Positions 16,101-26,100 of a DNA stretch of 64,000 nt are shown in pieces (positions within the stretch are counted from its first letter, which is position 1; every line of letters begins with the position of its first letter). A program made the position numbers and the translations under genes. The stretch lies in the IMG/VR virus record IMGVR_UViG_3300020474_000007, positions 1-64,000 of that record; one strand, 5' to 3'. The notes beneath the pieces are model-generated. The model was not told the DNA's origin. It worked only from the letters and a program-made list of their open reading frames with translations, and did no database searches. This stretch comes from a virus.

Positions 16101-16935
16101 AGTAGACGTAAAAGTTGGTGACGAAACAGTTAAGATCGTCGTAAGAAAACCCACTGCGCCATTGATGTCAAAAGCTCAGGGCATAGCTGCTAAGGCTTGG
16201 TCTGTACACGCCAGAGAAGGAGTTATGACTAAAAAAGAACTAGAAAAGTTTATGAAAGAACATGGCATTTGGGATGAGACGAAGGATGAAGAAGAAGCAA
16301 AGAAGCAAAGAGAAATTGCAGATTATGAAAAACAATTGTACGTTAGAGGTAAAAATGGTAAACTAAAGACCTCTGAGGGGCGAGATATTGCAATTAAGAT
16401 GAGAATCGCTAGAAATGAGCTTAGAGATCTTATTGCCGAACGAATTGCTTTAGAGCAAAATACAGCTGAATCACTGGCTGATAATGAAAGATTTGACTTT
16501 TTAGTGGCAAATTGCACCTTTCGTGAAAGCGGAGAAAAGGTGTATAGTTCTTTAGAAGATTATACAAATGAGGCTGACGGAGAAGTTGCTTTTGCAGCTG
16601 CCAGCGCTTTGGCGCAATTACTGTACTCTGTAGATAAAAGCTTTGAATCTAATCTTCCAGAAAATAGATTTCTACAGATGTTTGACTTTGTAGATAAAGA
16701 TTTAACTTTAGTAGACCACGATGGAAATTTAGTGGATACTAAAAACAGAAGAATAGACGAAGAAGGATATCTCCTAAATAAAGACGGTAAACGTACAGAT
16801 TTAGAGGGCAATCTCTTAGACGATAATGGTCGTTATGTTCCTTCTGTTACATATACAGATGATAAAGGTCGTAAAATTAGCACTTCTAACGGACAGAAAA
16901 GCAAAGCTAAAGTACCAGCAGAGGATAGCGTGTAG
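16078..16935 (+). CDS. Tail assembly chaperone-like protein (short paralogue)
   Basis: The start is set at 16078 by a strong AGAGGAGG site; this gives 285 residues and a 23-base overlap with the preceding gene. Residues 30-160 contain 'VMTKKELEKFMKEHGIW', 'LYVRGKNGKLKTSEGRDIAI' and 'LEQNTAESLADNERFDFLVA', a layout shared distantly with the protein at 14674. The C-terminal 80 residues are Asp/Gly-rich with repeated 'D-x-x-G-x-L' units ('DHDGNLVDT', 'NKDGKRTDLEGNLLDDNGR'), resembling short beta-hairpin repeats. It is followed by the tape measure gene, so a tape-measure-binding assembly chaperone is the most likely role. That function is inferred. Confidence 0.6.
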   Translation: MIQDKETKVDVKVGDETVKIVVRKPTAPLMSKAQGIAAKAWSVHAREGVMTKKELEKFMKEHGIWDETKDEEEAKKQREIADYEKQLYVRGKNGKLKTSEGRDIAIKMRIARNELRDLIAERIALEQNTAESLADNERFDFLVANCTFRESGEKVYSSLEDYTNEADGEVAFAAASALAQLLYSVDKSFESNLPENRFLQMFDFVDKDLTLVDHDGNLVDTKNRRIDEEGYLLNKDGKRTDLEGNLLDDNGRYVPSVTYTDDKGRKISTSNGQKSKAKVPAEDSV

Positions 16936-16956
16936 TCTTTAAAATGGAAATAAAAG

Positions 16957-19900
16957 ATGGCAAAATTTGTCCTGACTGCACAATTACAATTACAAGCACC
17001 ACGTAATGTCAATCAAGTCGTTAATCAGATACAGAATCAGCTACGGGGCGTAGCTGTTGATATAGATGTACGCAATGCTGCAAAGACTCAGAGAGAAATC
17101 CAAAACTTAAGTCGGACTACCGATAAGGCTGCTGACTCTGCGAAACGGATGGGTAGCGCGTTTAATGTTTCTCTTAAGAGGTTTGCTGGATTAGCTCTTG
17201 CGACTAGGGCTGTATCTCTGTTTACTAATACCCTTGGCGGTGCTGTAAAAGAGGCTATATCTTTTGAGAGAGAGTTGATAAAGATTTCTCAGGTTACTGG
17301 AAAGTCTATATCACAATTAAGAGACCTTACTAAGACTATTACTTCATTATCTACTAGTCTAGGTTCTTCTTCATCTGCATTATTAAATGTATCTAGGTCG
17401 TTATCTCAGGCGGGTTTTAGTGCCAAAGAAACTGAGATCGCTCTTTCTACTCTTGCTAGGACAACCTTAGCTCCTACTTTTGATGACATTACTAAGACGG
17501 CTGAAGGTGCTATTGCTGTCTTTAATCAGTTTGGCAGAGGCGCAGAAGCCTTAGAGCAGCAGCTTGGTGCTATTAATGCTGTCGCTGGTAAGTTCGCTGT
17601 TGAAGCAGGCGACTTAATTTCTACTGTACGTAGAACGGGTGGTGTGTTTAAATCTGCTGGTGGTGATCTAAATGAACTTATTGCTTTGTTCACAAGTGTT
17701 AGATCAACTACGCGAGAAAGTGCGGAAAGTATTGCTACTGGTTTAAGAACTATTTTCACACGTATACAACGACCAAAAACTATTGACTTCATGAAACAGT
17801 TTGGTGTTCAACTTACAGATTTAGAGGGTAAGTTTGTAGGACCGTTTGAAGCTACAATGAGACTTAGTAAAGCCTTAGCTGGCTTGGAACAGGGTGATAT
17901 TACTTTTGTTCGTATAGCAGAAGAGTTGGGTGGGTTTAGACAAATTGGCAAAGTCATTCCTCTTATTCAACAGGCTAGAGTTGCACAAGAAGCTTTAAAT
18001 GTAGCCCAAAGGGGTGGTGACTCGTTAGCAGCAGATGCCGCTAAAGCACAACAAACATTAGCTGTACGTATCGTACAAACTCAAGAAAAATTCATTGCTT
18101 TAGTTAGAAGCATATCCGAAACTACAGCCTTCCAGTTGATGGCTAATAGTGTGCTTGCGCTGGCTGACGGTCTGGTAAAGGTTGGCGAAGCAATTAAACC
18201 CGTATTGCCATTGATAGCTGCTCTTGGCGCTTCCAGAGGTATTGCTGCTCTTGGAGGGTTTGGTGGTAAAGCTTCTAAAATGGTTGGCATGAATAAAGGA
18301 GGCTCAGTACCCGGAACTGGAAATAGAGATACTGTTCCCGCCATGCTCACGCCGGGAGAGTTCGTAATAAGAAAAGAAAGCGTCAAAAGTTTAGGTGCTG
18401 AAAATTTACATAAAATGAACAAGTATGCTTCTGGAGGTATTGTTACGGCTGATAGGCATGGTTATGGAAAGTTTGGTGCTAATTCACCAGCCATGAAAGC
18501 AGCTAAAAGAGCAACAGAGCAGTCAGATGGTGTTACTGCGTGGAGAAACAAAAGTCAAAATGAAAGACAAGCGGAGGCAGCTAGGATTGATGCCGCTGGA
18601 AGGAAGAAGGGTTCAGAAAGAGTTGATCCTAAAAAAATTAAGAGTGCTACGTTAAGTGGTGAGTTTGGTGTTTCATTTTTGAGAGGAAATGCTGGAAGTA
18701 AAGGTCTAAACGCTACGATAGGTCAAGTACTAAAAGAGTCAAATAAAACGGGGGCTGACAGACTTAAATCATCTCTGTTGAAGAGAGCTGGATCAAAATC
18801 ATTAAAAGATATAAATTATAACAATGCTAGAATTACAGCTACAGGAGCTGTTCCAACTTACTTGCAAGGAGACGGTGGTAAAATATTCAGAGATGAGATA
18901 GAAGCCGCAGTTCCGCAAATGTTTTCCAAGGCAACGGAATCTTTCACGGGAGAATTAAGACCTTCTGCCGCCTTGCCATTAAATAAATTAGTATCTAAAT
19001 CAGCTATAGGTTCTATAGAAGGTCAATTTTTTGAAGCATTCATTAGATCTGTTACTAACAACACAATTAAAGATCCTAAGAAAGATGAAATATTCGATTT
19101 CGCCGCACTAGCGGCCTCAAAGAGTGACCTTGAAAGATTATTTGGAGACAACCCTTTTGTTCTTCCTAATGAATTTAAGAATGATGCTAACAGTGCAGCT
19201 AATCGTGCTAGCGCGATTGGTAAGGCGATGTCTCTTCCCGGCACTCAATTGAGATTTTATAACAAGGGTGGTAATGTCAAAGACACAGTTCCTGCTATGC
19301 TAACTCCGGGTGAGTTTGTGGTTAACAAAGCATCTGCACAAAAGATTGGTTACAATAATCTTAAACAAATGAATAAAGTTAAGGGTTACAACGCAGGCGG
19401 TGTTGTTACTGGTAATAGACATAATTATGGAGTAGAGTCTGCTGGCAATCCCTTAACTGATCTTCTATATGGTAAAGGTAAAACTGACGCAGGCGGTGAC
19501 AAGAAACTTGCTGACGGTGCTGCAAAAGCTTCTAAGGGGATGGCTAAGTTGGCTGGCGCTGCCTTCGCCACAACAGCTGCTCTTTCTGCTATTATACCAG
19601 CCGCTAAAGAAAATGAGAATGTTTATATCACTGGCGCTCGTTCTTTAAATCAATCTCTAATGACAATCATAGGTGGTGCTAGTACCGCTGGTTTTGCTCT
19701 ACAGTCTTTTGGTAAAGACATAGACGTTGGCGCATTACTTAAGAATAAATTTGTTGGTCCCTTAGCTGCTGCTGGTACTGCTGCGTTTATAGTCTCTAAG
19801 ACATTCCATTCTTTGGAAAATTCATCAGCAAGATTAAAGAAATCTATTGAAGATGGAAACAAAGCTCAAGCAGTTGCGCTCTCTACTCAGGCCAGTACTT

Positions 19901-22900
19901 CTGGTGCTAGATCTGGCGTTTCTATGGGCGTTGGATTGGCTGCTGGCGCTGGCGTAGGACTTCTAACTGCTACCGCTGGTCTTCCAGTTGCTTTGACTGC
20001 CGCAGCTCTTGCTGCTGGAGCGTTTGCTCTGGGTACAGAACTCAGTCTTTCTAGCATGACAGATGGATTCCAAGATTTCCTTTCTATGTTTGGCGCTTCT
20101 ACTTCTGCGCAAATCAAGGCGCAAACAGCCCTGACTATTTCTAGTAATGATTTTGAAACAGCGTTGAAGAAATTAGGCACAGCTGCCAATACTGCTGCGG
20201 AAGCCATGAAACAAGGCAATGCTAACCTTGCAGGCAGTTTGGACATCCTAGCGGATACAATCCAAAAAGAAAGACAAGCTCTTATAACAGATACCAATAA
20301 TAAATTTAAAGTAGATCAAGATGAAAATGTAGGTAGCCTCCGTGGAAAAGTCTTAACTAATATGAGTAGCAATCTTGCTACCCAGCAAAAGCTTCGTAGT
20401 GGAGACCTTAAATCACAAAACATAACAAGAATGCCAGTAATGGGAGCAGATGTTTTTGAGGTTAATACAAAGGGTCTTATTAAAGAAATCACCGTTCTTT
20501 CTCAAACAATTGAACAGTTGAGGACTACGGGGGGAAGTCAGGAAGAAATAAATAAAAATGTTAGAAGAAGAGATTTGCTAGGCTCTGTAAATGTTCAGGG
20601 TGACTCTTTTTTCAGAAACTCAAAAACTGCTTCAGGCGTTCTTGGTAAGAATGAATCAATTTCACAAGAAGCAACAAAAGCTAGACAAGAAGCAAACAAA
20701 CGAATATTTGATCAATCTGCTCCAGTTCTCAATATAGAACGTAGACGTTTCTTAAGACAGCAGGCTGGCAATCAAGGCAGCACTGAGAATGTTAGTTTTG
20801 AAGATTTCCGCAAGAGTCTTAGCACAGCTGGTGAAAGCGGTAAACTTTTTGCAGAAATTTTGGGAGATCTTTCTGAAGCAGACTTAAAGGAAACAAGGCA
20901 GGCATTTGATAATGTTGCAAAAGAAGTTGATCGTGCCAGAAAAGCTTTCTTGGCTATCAACGTTGATCTGAGGTCTGTCACTTCATCTGCCACTGCTACT
21001 ACGGCTGGATTGAATTCTCTCATAACTGGGTTTACCACTGGTGCATCTCAACTTCAATCTGATTTTGCCACCATAACAGCTGCTATGGGTTCAGCTGGTG
21101 AAAATATGAGACCAGAAGATGTAGAAAAAGCTTTAGGTGGAGTCACACGTAAGCTTGCAGAGTTTGGAGCAGATGATGCAACTGTTAATAAAGTTAGCAC
21201 AAATGTAAAAGCTTTTGCAAAAGTTCAACAACAATTCCCAGCTTTAGTTAAAGACGTAAAATCGCAACTTTCAGATGTATCAGGAAATCTTACTACTGGA
21301 AATCCACAAGATGTTAAAGACGCATTTAAAAAGGCTATTGAAAACAGTTTAGATGATAGTGTTGGAGAAGAAGCTCGTAAAAGAATTATCAATGCTTTTG
21401 ATGCTGTTGAATTAAAACCAGACCAACAAGGTCGTTTATCACAACAACAATTTGATGTGTTCGGAGAAATAATACAAGGAATAAGCCAAGACCAATTGAA
21501 ACAATTTGAGTCTTCTGTAGCTGCTGTTGTTGAAGCAGAAAATAAGATGTTGGTGATACTTAATAAAAAGATTGCTACAGAAAATGATCTGATAAAAGCT
21601 CAGCAGTCAGCTATAGACATTTTCAAGGAAGCTAGACAAATAGAAGCTGAGTTTGGTGGTAAAAGATTTACGCCAGCAGACAGAAAAGCATCACTCTCTT
21701 CTCGGGCTAATGTTTTAGGCAGAGGCGCTGGGCTAACTGATATTGATTCTAATTTATCTGTGGATTCTCTTAGGCAAAGAAACGCAGAGATTAAAAACAG
21801 ATTCCAAGGTAATCGCTCTGCTTTAGATGCTGGTGGAGCTGATGCTTCTACTAAGGCTGACATTCAAGAATCACAGAATAGACTTAAAGCAGCTCAGAAA
21901 GAACAAATTCAAACTATTAGAGAGTTGGTTTCAATTCAAAGAGACGAATTGAAAATTATACAAGAAAAAAATCGTTTGGAAAAAGATTCCATTGACTCTC
22001 TCCTTGGTGGTAATATAGAGAAGTTCTTTGATCAGCAAGCAGCTCAGGGTGCTATATCGGCAGCTTCTGGTGGTGATCAAAGGTTGATGGATGCTTTTGG
22101 TCCTCAAGCGATGAACGATGCTAGAGTTGAACTAGCAAGAATGAGAGATGCTGGTGTTCAAGATGTTAATGGCGTTAATCTGGATGGTAGAGGAGGATTG
22201 CTAGAAACTGTTAGTATTGATGCAGCAAGGCAAAGAGGTCTTGGTTCCGCAGCATTGCAAGCTGGTAGGCTGGCGGCTGGAACAGACGACAAGAGTTTGG
22301 CAGCTAAACAAAATTTAAGAAATAGCGCTGGTCTTCTCGCAGAGACGGGAGATCTTGGAGCTGATATGGCTCAAATGGAAGTTGACTCTGTGAATGAAAT
22401 GATGGTCAAAGCTCAGACAGTAGTTCTTGAAGCCAAAACTATTGGCGATACTAATCAAAGAATAAGAGATAATAGAGATGCAGACAGAGTGGTTCCTGTT
22501 GAGATAAAGAAAGAAAACGTTGGCAACACTCAGATTTCTAGAAAAGCAGCTGGTGATATGCACATGTTAAGGCGAGGAGGCGTTGTTTATGCCAACCAAG
22601 GAATGTTTGTTCCTAGAGGAACTGATACGGTTCCTGCAATGCTTACACCCGGAGAGTTTGTAGTAAGAAGAGAAGCTGTTCAAAGAGGTAATAATCTTGC
22701 TATATTAAAATCTATGAATAGTGTGCCACAACAAGCGGCTCCAGCTCCAGCTGCTGGTTATGCTAACGGTGGTGTCGTCTACAGGAGTCAAGGCTCTAAT
22801 GGTCCAGAGGGCGGGATGGGAATTAGCATGGAAGCTATCAATAAACTATCTGAATCATTTAGAACATTCAATGAAGCTTTTGGTAAGAATATTAAACAAC

Positions 22901-23094
22901 TCGCTGACACCAAATTTAGTGTCTCACTTGATAATAATAATATAAATGTAAATCTAAATGGTGGCTCATTCTTGCAGTCGCTATCAGAGTCGCTCAAGAA
23001 GTCGTTGCTACAAGAAGTTGGCAACCAATTGGCTGGATTCAAACCGTCATCAACCGGACTAAAGGAAGGCAGATCAGTTCTGCCGGTCGCGTAA
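16957..23094 (+). CDS. Tail tape measure protein
   Basis: This 2045-residue protein contains a TP901-type tape-measure core at residues about 100-320 ('ISQVTGKSISQLRDLTKTIT', 'TAEGAIAVFNQFGRGAEALE', 'RTGGVFKSAGGDLNELIALF'). Hydrophobic Ala/Gly-rich segments lie around 860-890 and 985-1030 and may interact with the host membrane during DNA entry. The motif TVPAMLTPGEFV occurs three times (near residues 459, 777 and 1891), each followed by a basic helix, and 'GG-x-V-T-x-x-R-H-x-Y-G' occurs twice. The rest is helical, with long Lys/Glu/Gln-rich stretches. By the usual relation between tape length and tail length, the tail should be long (roughly 300 nm); that is inference. It is preceded by the chaperone-like genes. 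Confidence 0.93.
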   Translation: MAKFVLTAQLQLQAPRNVNQVVNQIQNQLRGVAVDIDVRNAAKTQREIQNLSRTTDKAADSAKRMGSAFNVSLKRFAGLALATRAVSLFTNTLGGAVKEAISFERELIKISQVTGKSISQLRDLTKTITSLSTSLGSSSSALLNVSRSLSQAGFSAKETEIALSTLARTTLAPTFDDITKTAEGAIAVFNQFGRGAEALEQQLGAINAVAGKFAVEAGDLISTVRRTGGVFKSAGGDLNELIALFTSVRSTTRESAESIATGLRTIFTRIQRPKTIDFMKQFGVQLTDLEGKFVGPFEATMRLSKALAGLEQGDITFVRIAEELGGFRQIGKVIPLIQQARVAQEALNVAQRGGDSLAADAAKAQQTLAVRIVQTQEKFIALVRSISETTAFQLMANSVLALADGLVKVGEAIKPVLPLIAALGASRGIAALGGFGGKASKMVGMNKGGSVPGTGNRDTVPAMLTPGEFVIRKESVKSLGAENLHKMNKYASGGIVTADRHGYGKFGANSPAMKAAKRATEQSDGVTAWRNKSQNERQAEAARIDAAGRKKGSERVDPKKIKSATLSGEFGVSFLRGNAGSKGLNATIGQVLKESNKTGADRLKSSLLKRAGSKSLKDINYNNARITATGAVPTYLQGDGGKIFRDEIEAAVPQMFSKATESFTGELRPSAALPLNKLVSKSAIGSIEGQFFEAFIRSVTNNTIKDPKKDEIFDFAALAASKSDLERLFGDNPFVLPNEFKNDANSAANRASAIGKAMSLPGTQLRFYNKGGNVKDTVPAMLTPGEFVVNKASAQKIGYNNLKQMNKVKGYNAGGVVTGNRHNYGVESAGNPLTDLLYGKGKTDAGGDKKLADGAAKASKGMAKLAGAAFATTAALSAIIPAAKENENVYITGARSLNQSLMTIIGGASTAGFALQSFGKDIDVGALLKNKFVGPLAAAGTAAFIVSKTFHSLENSSARLKKSIEDGNKAQAVALSTQASTSGARSGVSMGVGLAAGAGVGLLTATAGLPVALTAAALAAGAFALGTELSLSSMTDGFQDFLSMFGASTSAQIKAQTALTISSNDFETALKKLGTAANTAAEAMKQGNANLAGSLDILADTIQKERQALITDTNNKFKVDQDENVGSLRGKVLTNMSSNLATQQKLRSGDLKSQNITRMPVMGADVFEVNTKGLIKEITVLSQTIEQLRTTGGSQEEINKNVRRRDLLGSVNVQGDSFFRNSKTASGVLGKNESISQEATKARQEANKRIFDQSAPVLNIERRRFLRQQAGNQGSTENVSFEDFRKSLSTAGESGKLFAEILGDLSEADLKETRQAFDNVAKEVDRARKAFLAINVDLRSVTSSATATTAGLNSLITGFTTGASQLQSDFATITAAMGSAGENMRPEDVEKALGGVTRKLAEFGADDATVNKVSTNVKAFAKVQQQFPALVKDVKSQLSDVSGNLTTGNPQDVKDAFKKAIENSLDDSVGEEARKRIINAFDAVELKPDQQGRLSQQQFDVFGEIIQGISQDQLKQFESSVAAVVEAENKMLVILNKKIATENDLIKAQQSAIDIFKEARQIEAEFGGKRFTPADRKASLSSRANVLGRGAGLTDIDSNLSVDSLRQRNAEIKNRFQGNRSALDAGGADASTKADIQESQNRLKAAQKEQIQTIRELVSIQRDELKIIQEKNRLEKDSIDSLLGGNIEKFFDQQAAQGAISAASGGDQRLMDAFGPQAMNDARVELARMRDAGVQDVNGVNLDGRGGLLETVSIDAARQRGLGSAALQAGRLAAGTDDKSLAAKQNLRNSAGLLAETGDLGADMAQMEVDSVNEMMVKAQTVVLEAKTIGDTNQRIRDNRDADRVVPVEIKKENVGNTQISRKAAGDMHMLRRGGVVYANQGMFVPRGTDTVPAMLTPGEFVVRREAVQRGNNLAILKSMNSVPQQAAPAPAAGYANGGVVYRSQGSNGPEGGMGISMEAINKLSESFRTFNEAFGKNIKQLADTKFSVSLDNNNINVNLNGGSFLQSLSESLKKSLLQEVGNQLAGFKPSSTGLKEGRSVLPVA

Positions 23095-23108
23095 AATAGG
23101 ATTCATAA

Positions 23109-26100
23109 ATGGCTACATTTAATATAACAGTATTAAGTACTAGTAGTACCTCTAATGGTTATCGCTTCTCTGGAGTTGATAGAAACGGGGCTATAAGTGG
23201 TACTAATAATGAAACCATAAATGTAAATGCCAATGATGCTATTAATTTTACTTTCTACAATAGCAGTTCTCATCCCTTCTCTTTGGCTGGTACAAGTATT
23301 TCTGGAAAGTCTGCTACTGGTGGATACTATAGCTATCCATCTTATGCTTCGCATACTTTTACGACGGGTGGCACTTATATCTACGATTGTGATGTTCATG
23401 GGTCTTCCATGCAGGGAAACATAGTAGTAGCTGCTGGGACTACGACTACAACTACAACAACAACTAGCACCACGACAACAACCACCACCACGGCAGCGCC
23501 AACTACTACTACTACTACTACTACAACTACCACAGCAGCACCAACCACTACCACCACGACGACGACAGCAGCACCAACCACTACCACCACTACGACGGCA
23601 GCACCAACCACTACCACTACAACCGCTGCCCCAACGACCACAAGCACAACCACGACCGCTGCGCCAACCACGACCGCTGCGCCAACCACGACCGCTGCGC
23701 CAACCACCACAGCAGCGCCTTTCGATGACGGTACTTACAATATTACAAGTACTTTTCCTGATATGAATATGCTTCCGAGTCCATCGGTTCCGGCATCGGC
23801 TACATACGCAACAACTACGACGACAGCAGCTCCATCCGATCAATGCACACTATGTACTAAAGAGCATACTTTAGAATTGTCTGGTGACAGCGCATTAAAA
23901 GCTTCTGTTTTTGGAATGAGAACTCTGCGTTTAAAGATAAAAGGAACGAGTGCCATAAAAATAAATCCACAAGTAAGTGTTATTCGTAACACTCCCGTGG
24001 TGTTAAAATCTAATGGCAAAATAAGAGCTTCCGCTAATTCTATAATGAATCCTAGAAAGTTCATCAAAGTAAACAATGGTAACATTAAAGCCAATTTAGA
24101 ATTTGCAGGCCCGCTGTCTGTGCGCACTAAGATTAAATTAGGAAGTATTTTCTCTAATACTCATGTTGATAAAGTGGTGGGACACTTCGCAACTCTTGGC
24201 AGCTTCTTACCTCAACAAAAGTTGTACCCGTCTGGTGACATTTCTTCTTCTTCTATGATTAACCAAGATGGAAGCACTGCTAACCTATACCAAAGTATTG
24301 ATGAAGGTGTGGCGATTGGTCAGTACATTAAACCTGACAGTCAAAGCTCTTTAGTCTCTGACGACTCTGGCACATTCATTCATCCATCTGCTATAAGATC
24401 TGATGGAAGTTTTAGTTATAAATGCGCTGTCAGTCCAGCTATTATCAATACAGACCACAGCTTCTTGTTCATGCGGGCAGCTGCTCCACTTAGAAACTAT
24501 GGCTCTGACAATGCTCCTCAATATACTTTACAAAACATTAAATTAGAAGATCCATCTGGCAACCTTATAGTCCATTATAAAGATGTGGTTGTTAGGGGCG
24601 ATGCTGACTATGACTCAGACGGGCCTTTAAGTAAAAACTATTTTACAATTATATCTGAACCTGCAATTAATTATGGTGGATTGGGAGCTTGGGAGAAAAA
24701 TTATCCCTTCTTTGGCGCTCATCATGTTCGTGGATCTAACTCTTTTAGTCTTAGCCTAGATATAACCGCTAAGTGCTTAGATGATCCTTTTAGTCAAGGC
24801 TTTGACATTGGCTACGAAGAGAATGTTTGTGACATTCCTGAACTATCTGTGATTAATGATGAAGATGATTTTCAATCTATAGCAGGCTCTCCAATATCTA
24901 CTCAGGGTCAAGACATTTTTCTAAACCCCACAGACAGCTTTAGAATATCAGCTATTGAAATATGTAATAGTGGTGGTCCAAGATCAGATCTCGCCCTTGC
25001 TCCAGCTCATGATAACTATGTTACAGCTTTTGTGCAAGCCCAAGCCAAGGGTAAGTTAATCACAAAGCATATCTTTCCTTCTCAAGTTTTGACTCATAAT
25101 TTTGATACTAGCATTTGGCCCGATGTCAACTCTACGTGGTATCACTCTGGAGAGGCCGGTGTCTTAACTAATAATAATGTTCTTGTTTCTAGTGGAAAAC
25201 TTTTGGCTGAACAAATTTCTGATAGGCAAGCTTCTACTCACATTAAATTAATTAATTCTTCTATTCAAGACTCTGGCAAATTGCTGCTTAAATTTGAGGA
25301 TACAAAACAACTATTCACCACATTTACTAGTGATAACGACGTTGCTGGCGGTGACTTTAATGCTAACTTCAATATTAGACAAAGAAAAACTTTGCCTCTT
25401 CAAGATACTTTTTATGCTGACATTGAAAGTATAAATATTAAAGTTGTAGCGAGAAAAAGAACAAATTCGTCACCAGACTACGCCCTCGACGTTGTGGGAT
25501 ACAGTGACGATAAACTTCTTTTCGTAACTGAGCCATCTGGTGGATTTTTACAGAACATAGCTGGTGGAACTATTATCAACCAAAACGTCATGTCTTCTTC
25601 AATTGTTCCTCCGCAAGAACTGGCAATTGCTAAACATGCAATATCCGATAAGGATAATTCTACTGTATATAGCAATTCTATAGCAAACAGTGGTGGAGAT
25701 CATCATGTTCTTACACAATCTCCACTCATTAACTCTATAGATTTTAAACAATATACTATACCTTTAAAAATTTACGATAAAGAGAATTTACTAGGCGCTC
25801 CAACCAAACATGACTCAAGCCCATATTTAGAGCATTTGTTCGTAGACATCTATCCCATACCTTCAGGGGCTGAAATTGCAGACATATTGCTCGAAGTAAA
25901 ATACAGCCCGCAGAATGCGTTAAATCTTCGTACCATTGGAACACATAACAGTGACGATCCATTAGTGACAACCACAGTATCTCTGTCTCCAAACGGAAAA
26001 GTTACTAATATATCTAGTGCTAAATCTCTCCCTAGTGGTGAAAATATTCCTTACGCCTATGACCTTACGGCTTACGACAATAAACATGTTTATGATAATT

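Noticed and set aside
15690-16110. Programmed frameshift joining the chaperone-like genes
   Set aside because: Each gene has its own start and a good ribosome site, and the overlap requires a +1 shift with no clear slippery site, so separate translation is simpler.
23651-23704. 18-bp tandem repeats as a CRISPR array
   Set aside because: The copies are directly adjacent with no spacers and are in frame with Ala-Pro-Thr-rich coding sequence, so they are a coding minisatellite.
23396-23710. Minus-strand frame rich in Val/Gly/Ala opposite the Thr tract
   Set aside because: It is the mirror of the Thr/Ala/Pro codon repeats; low complexity, no ribosome site, and it lies fully inside the 4337-residue gene.
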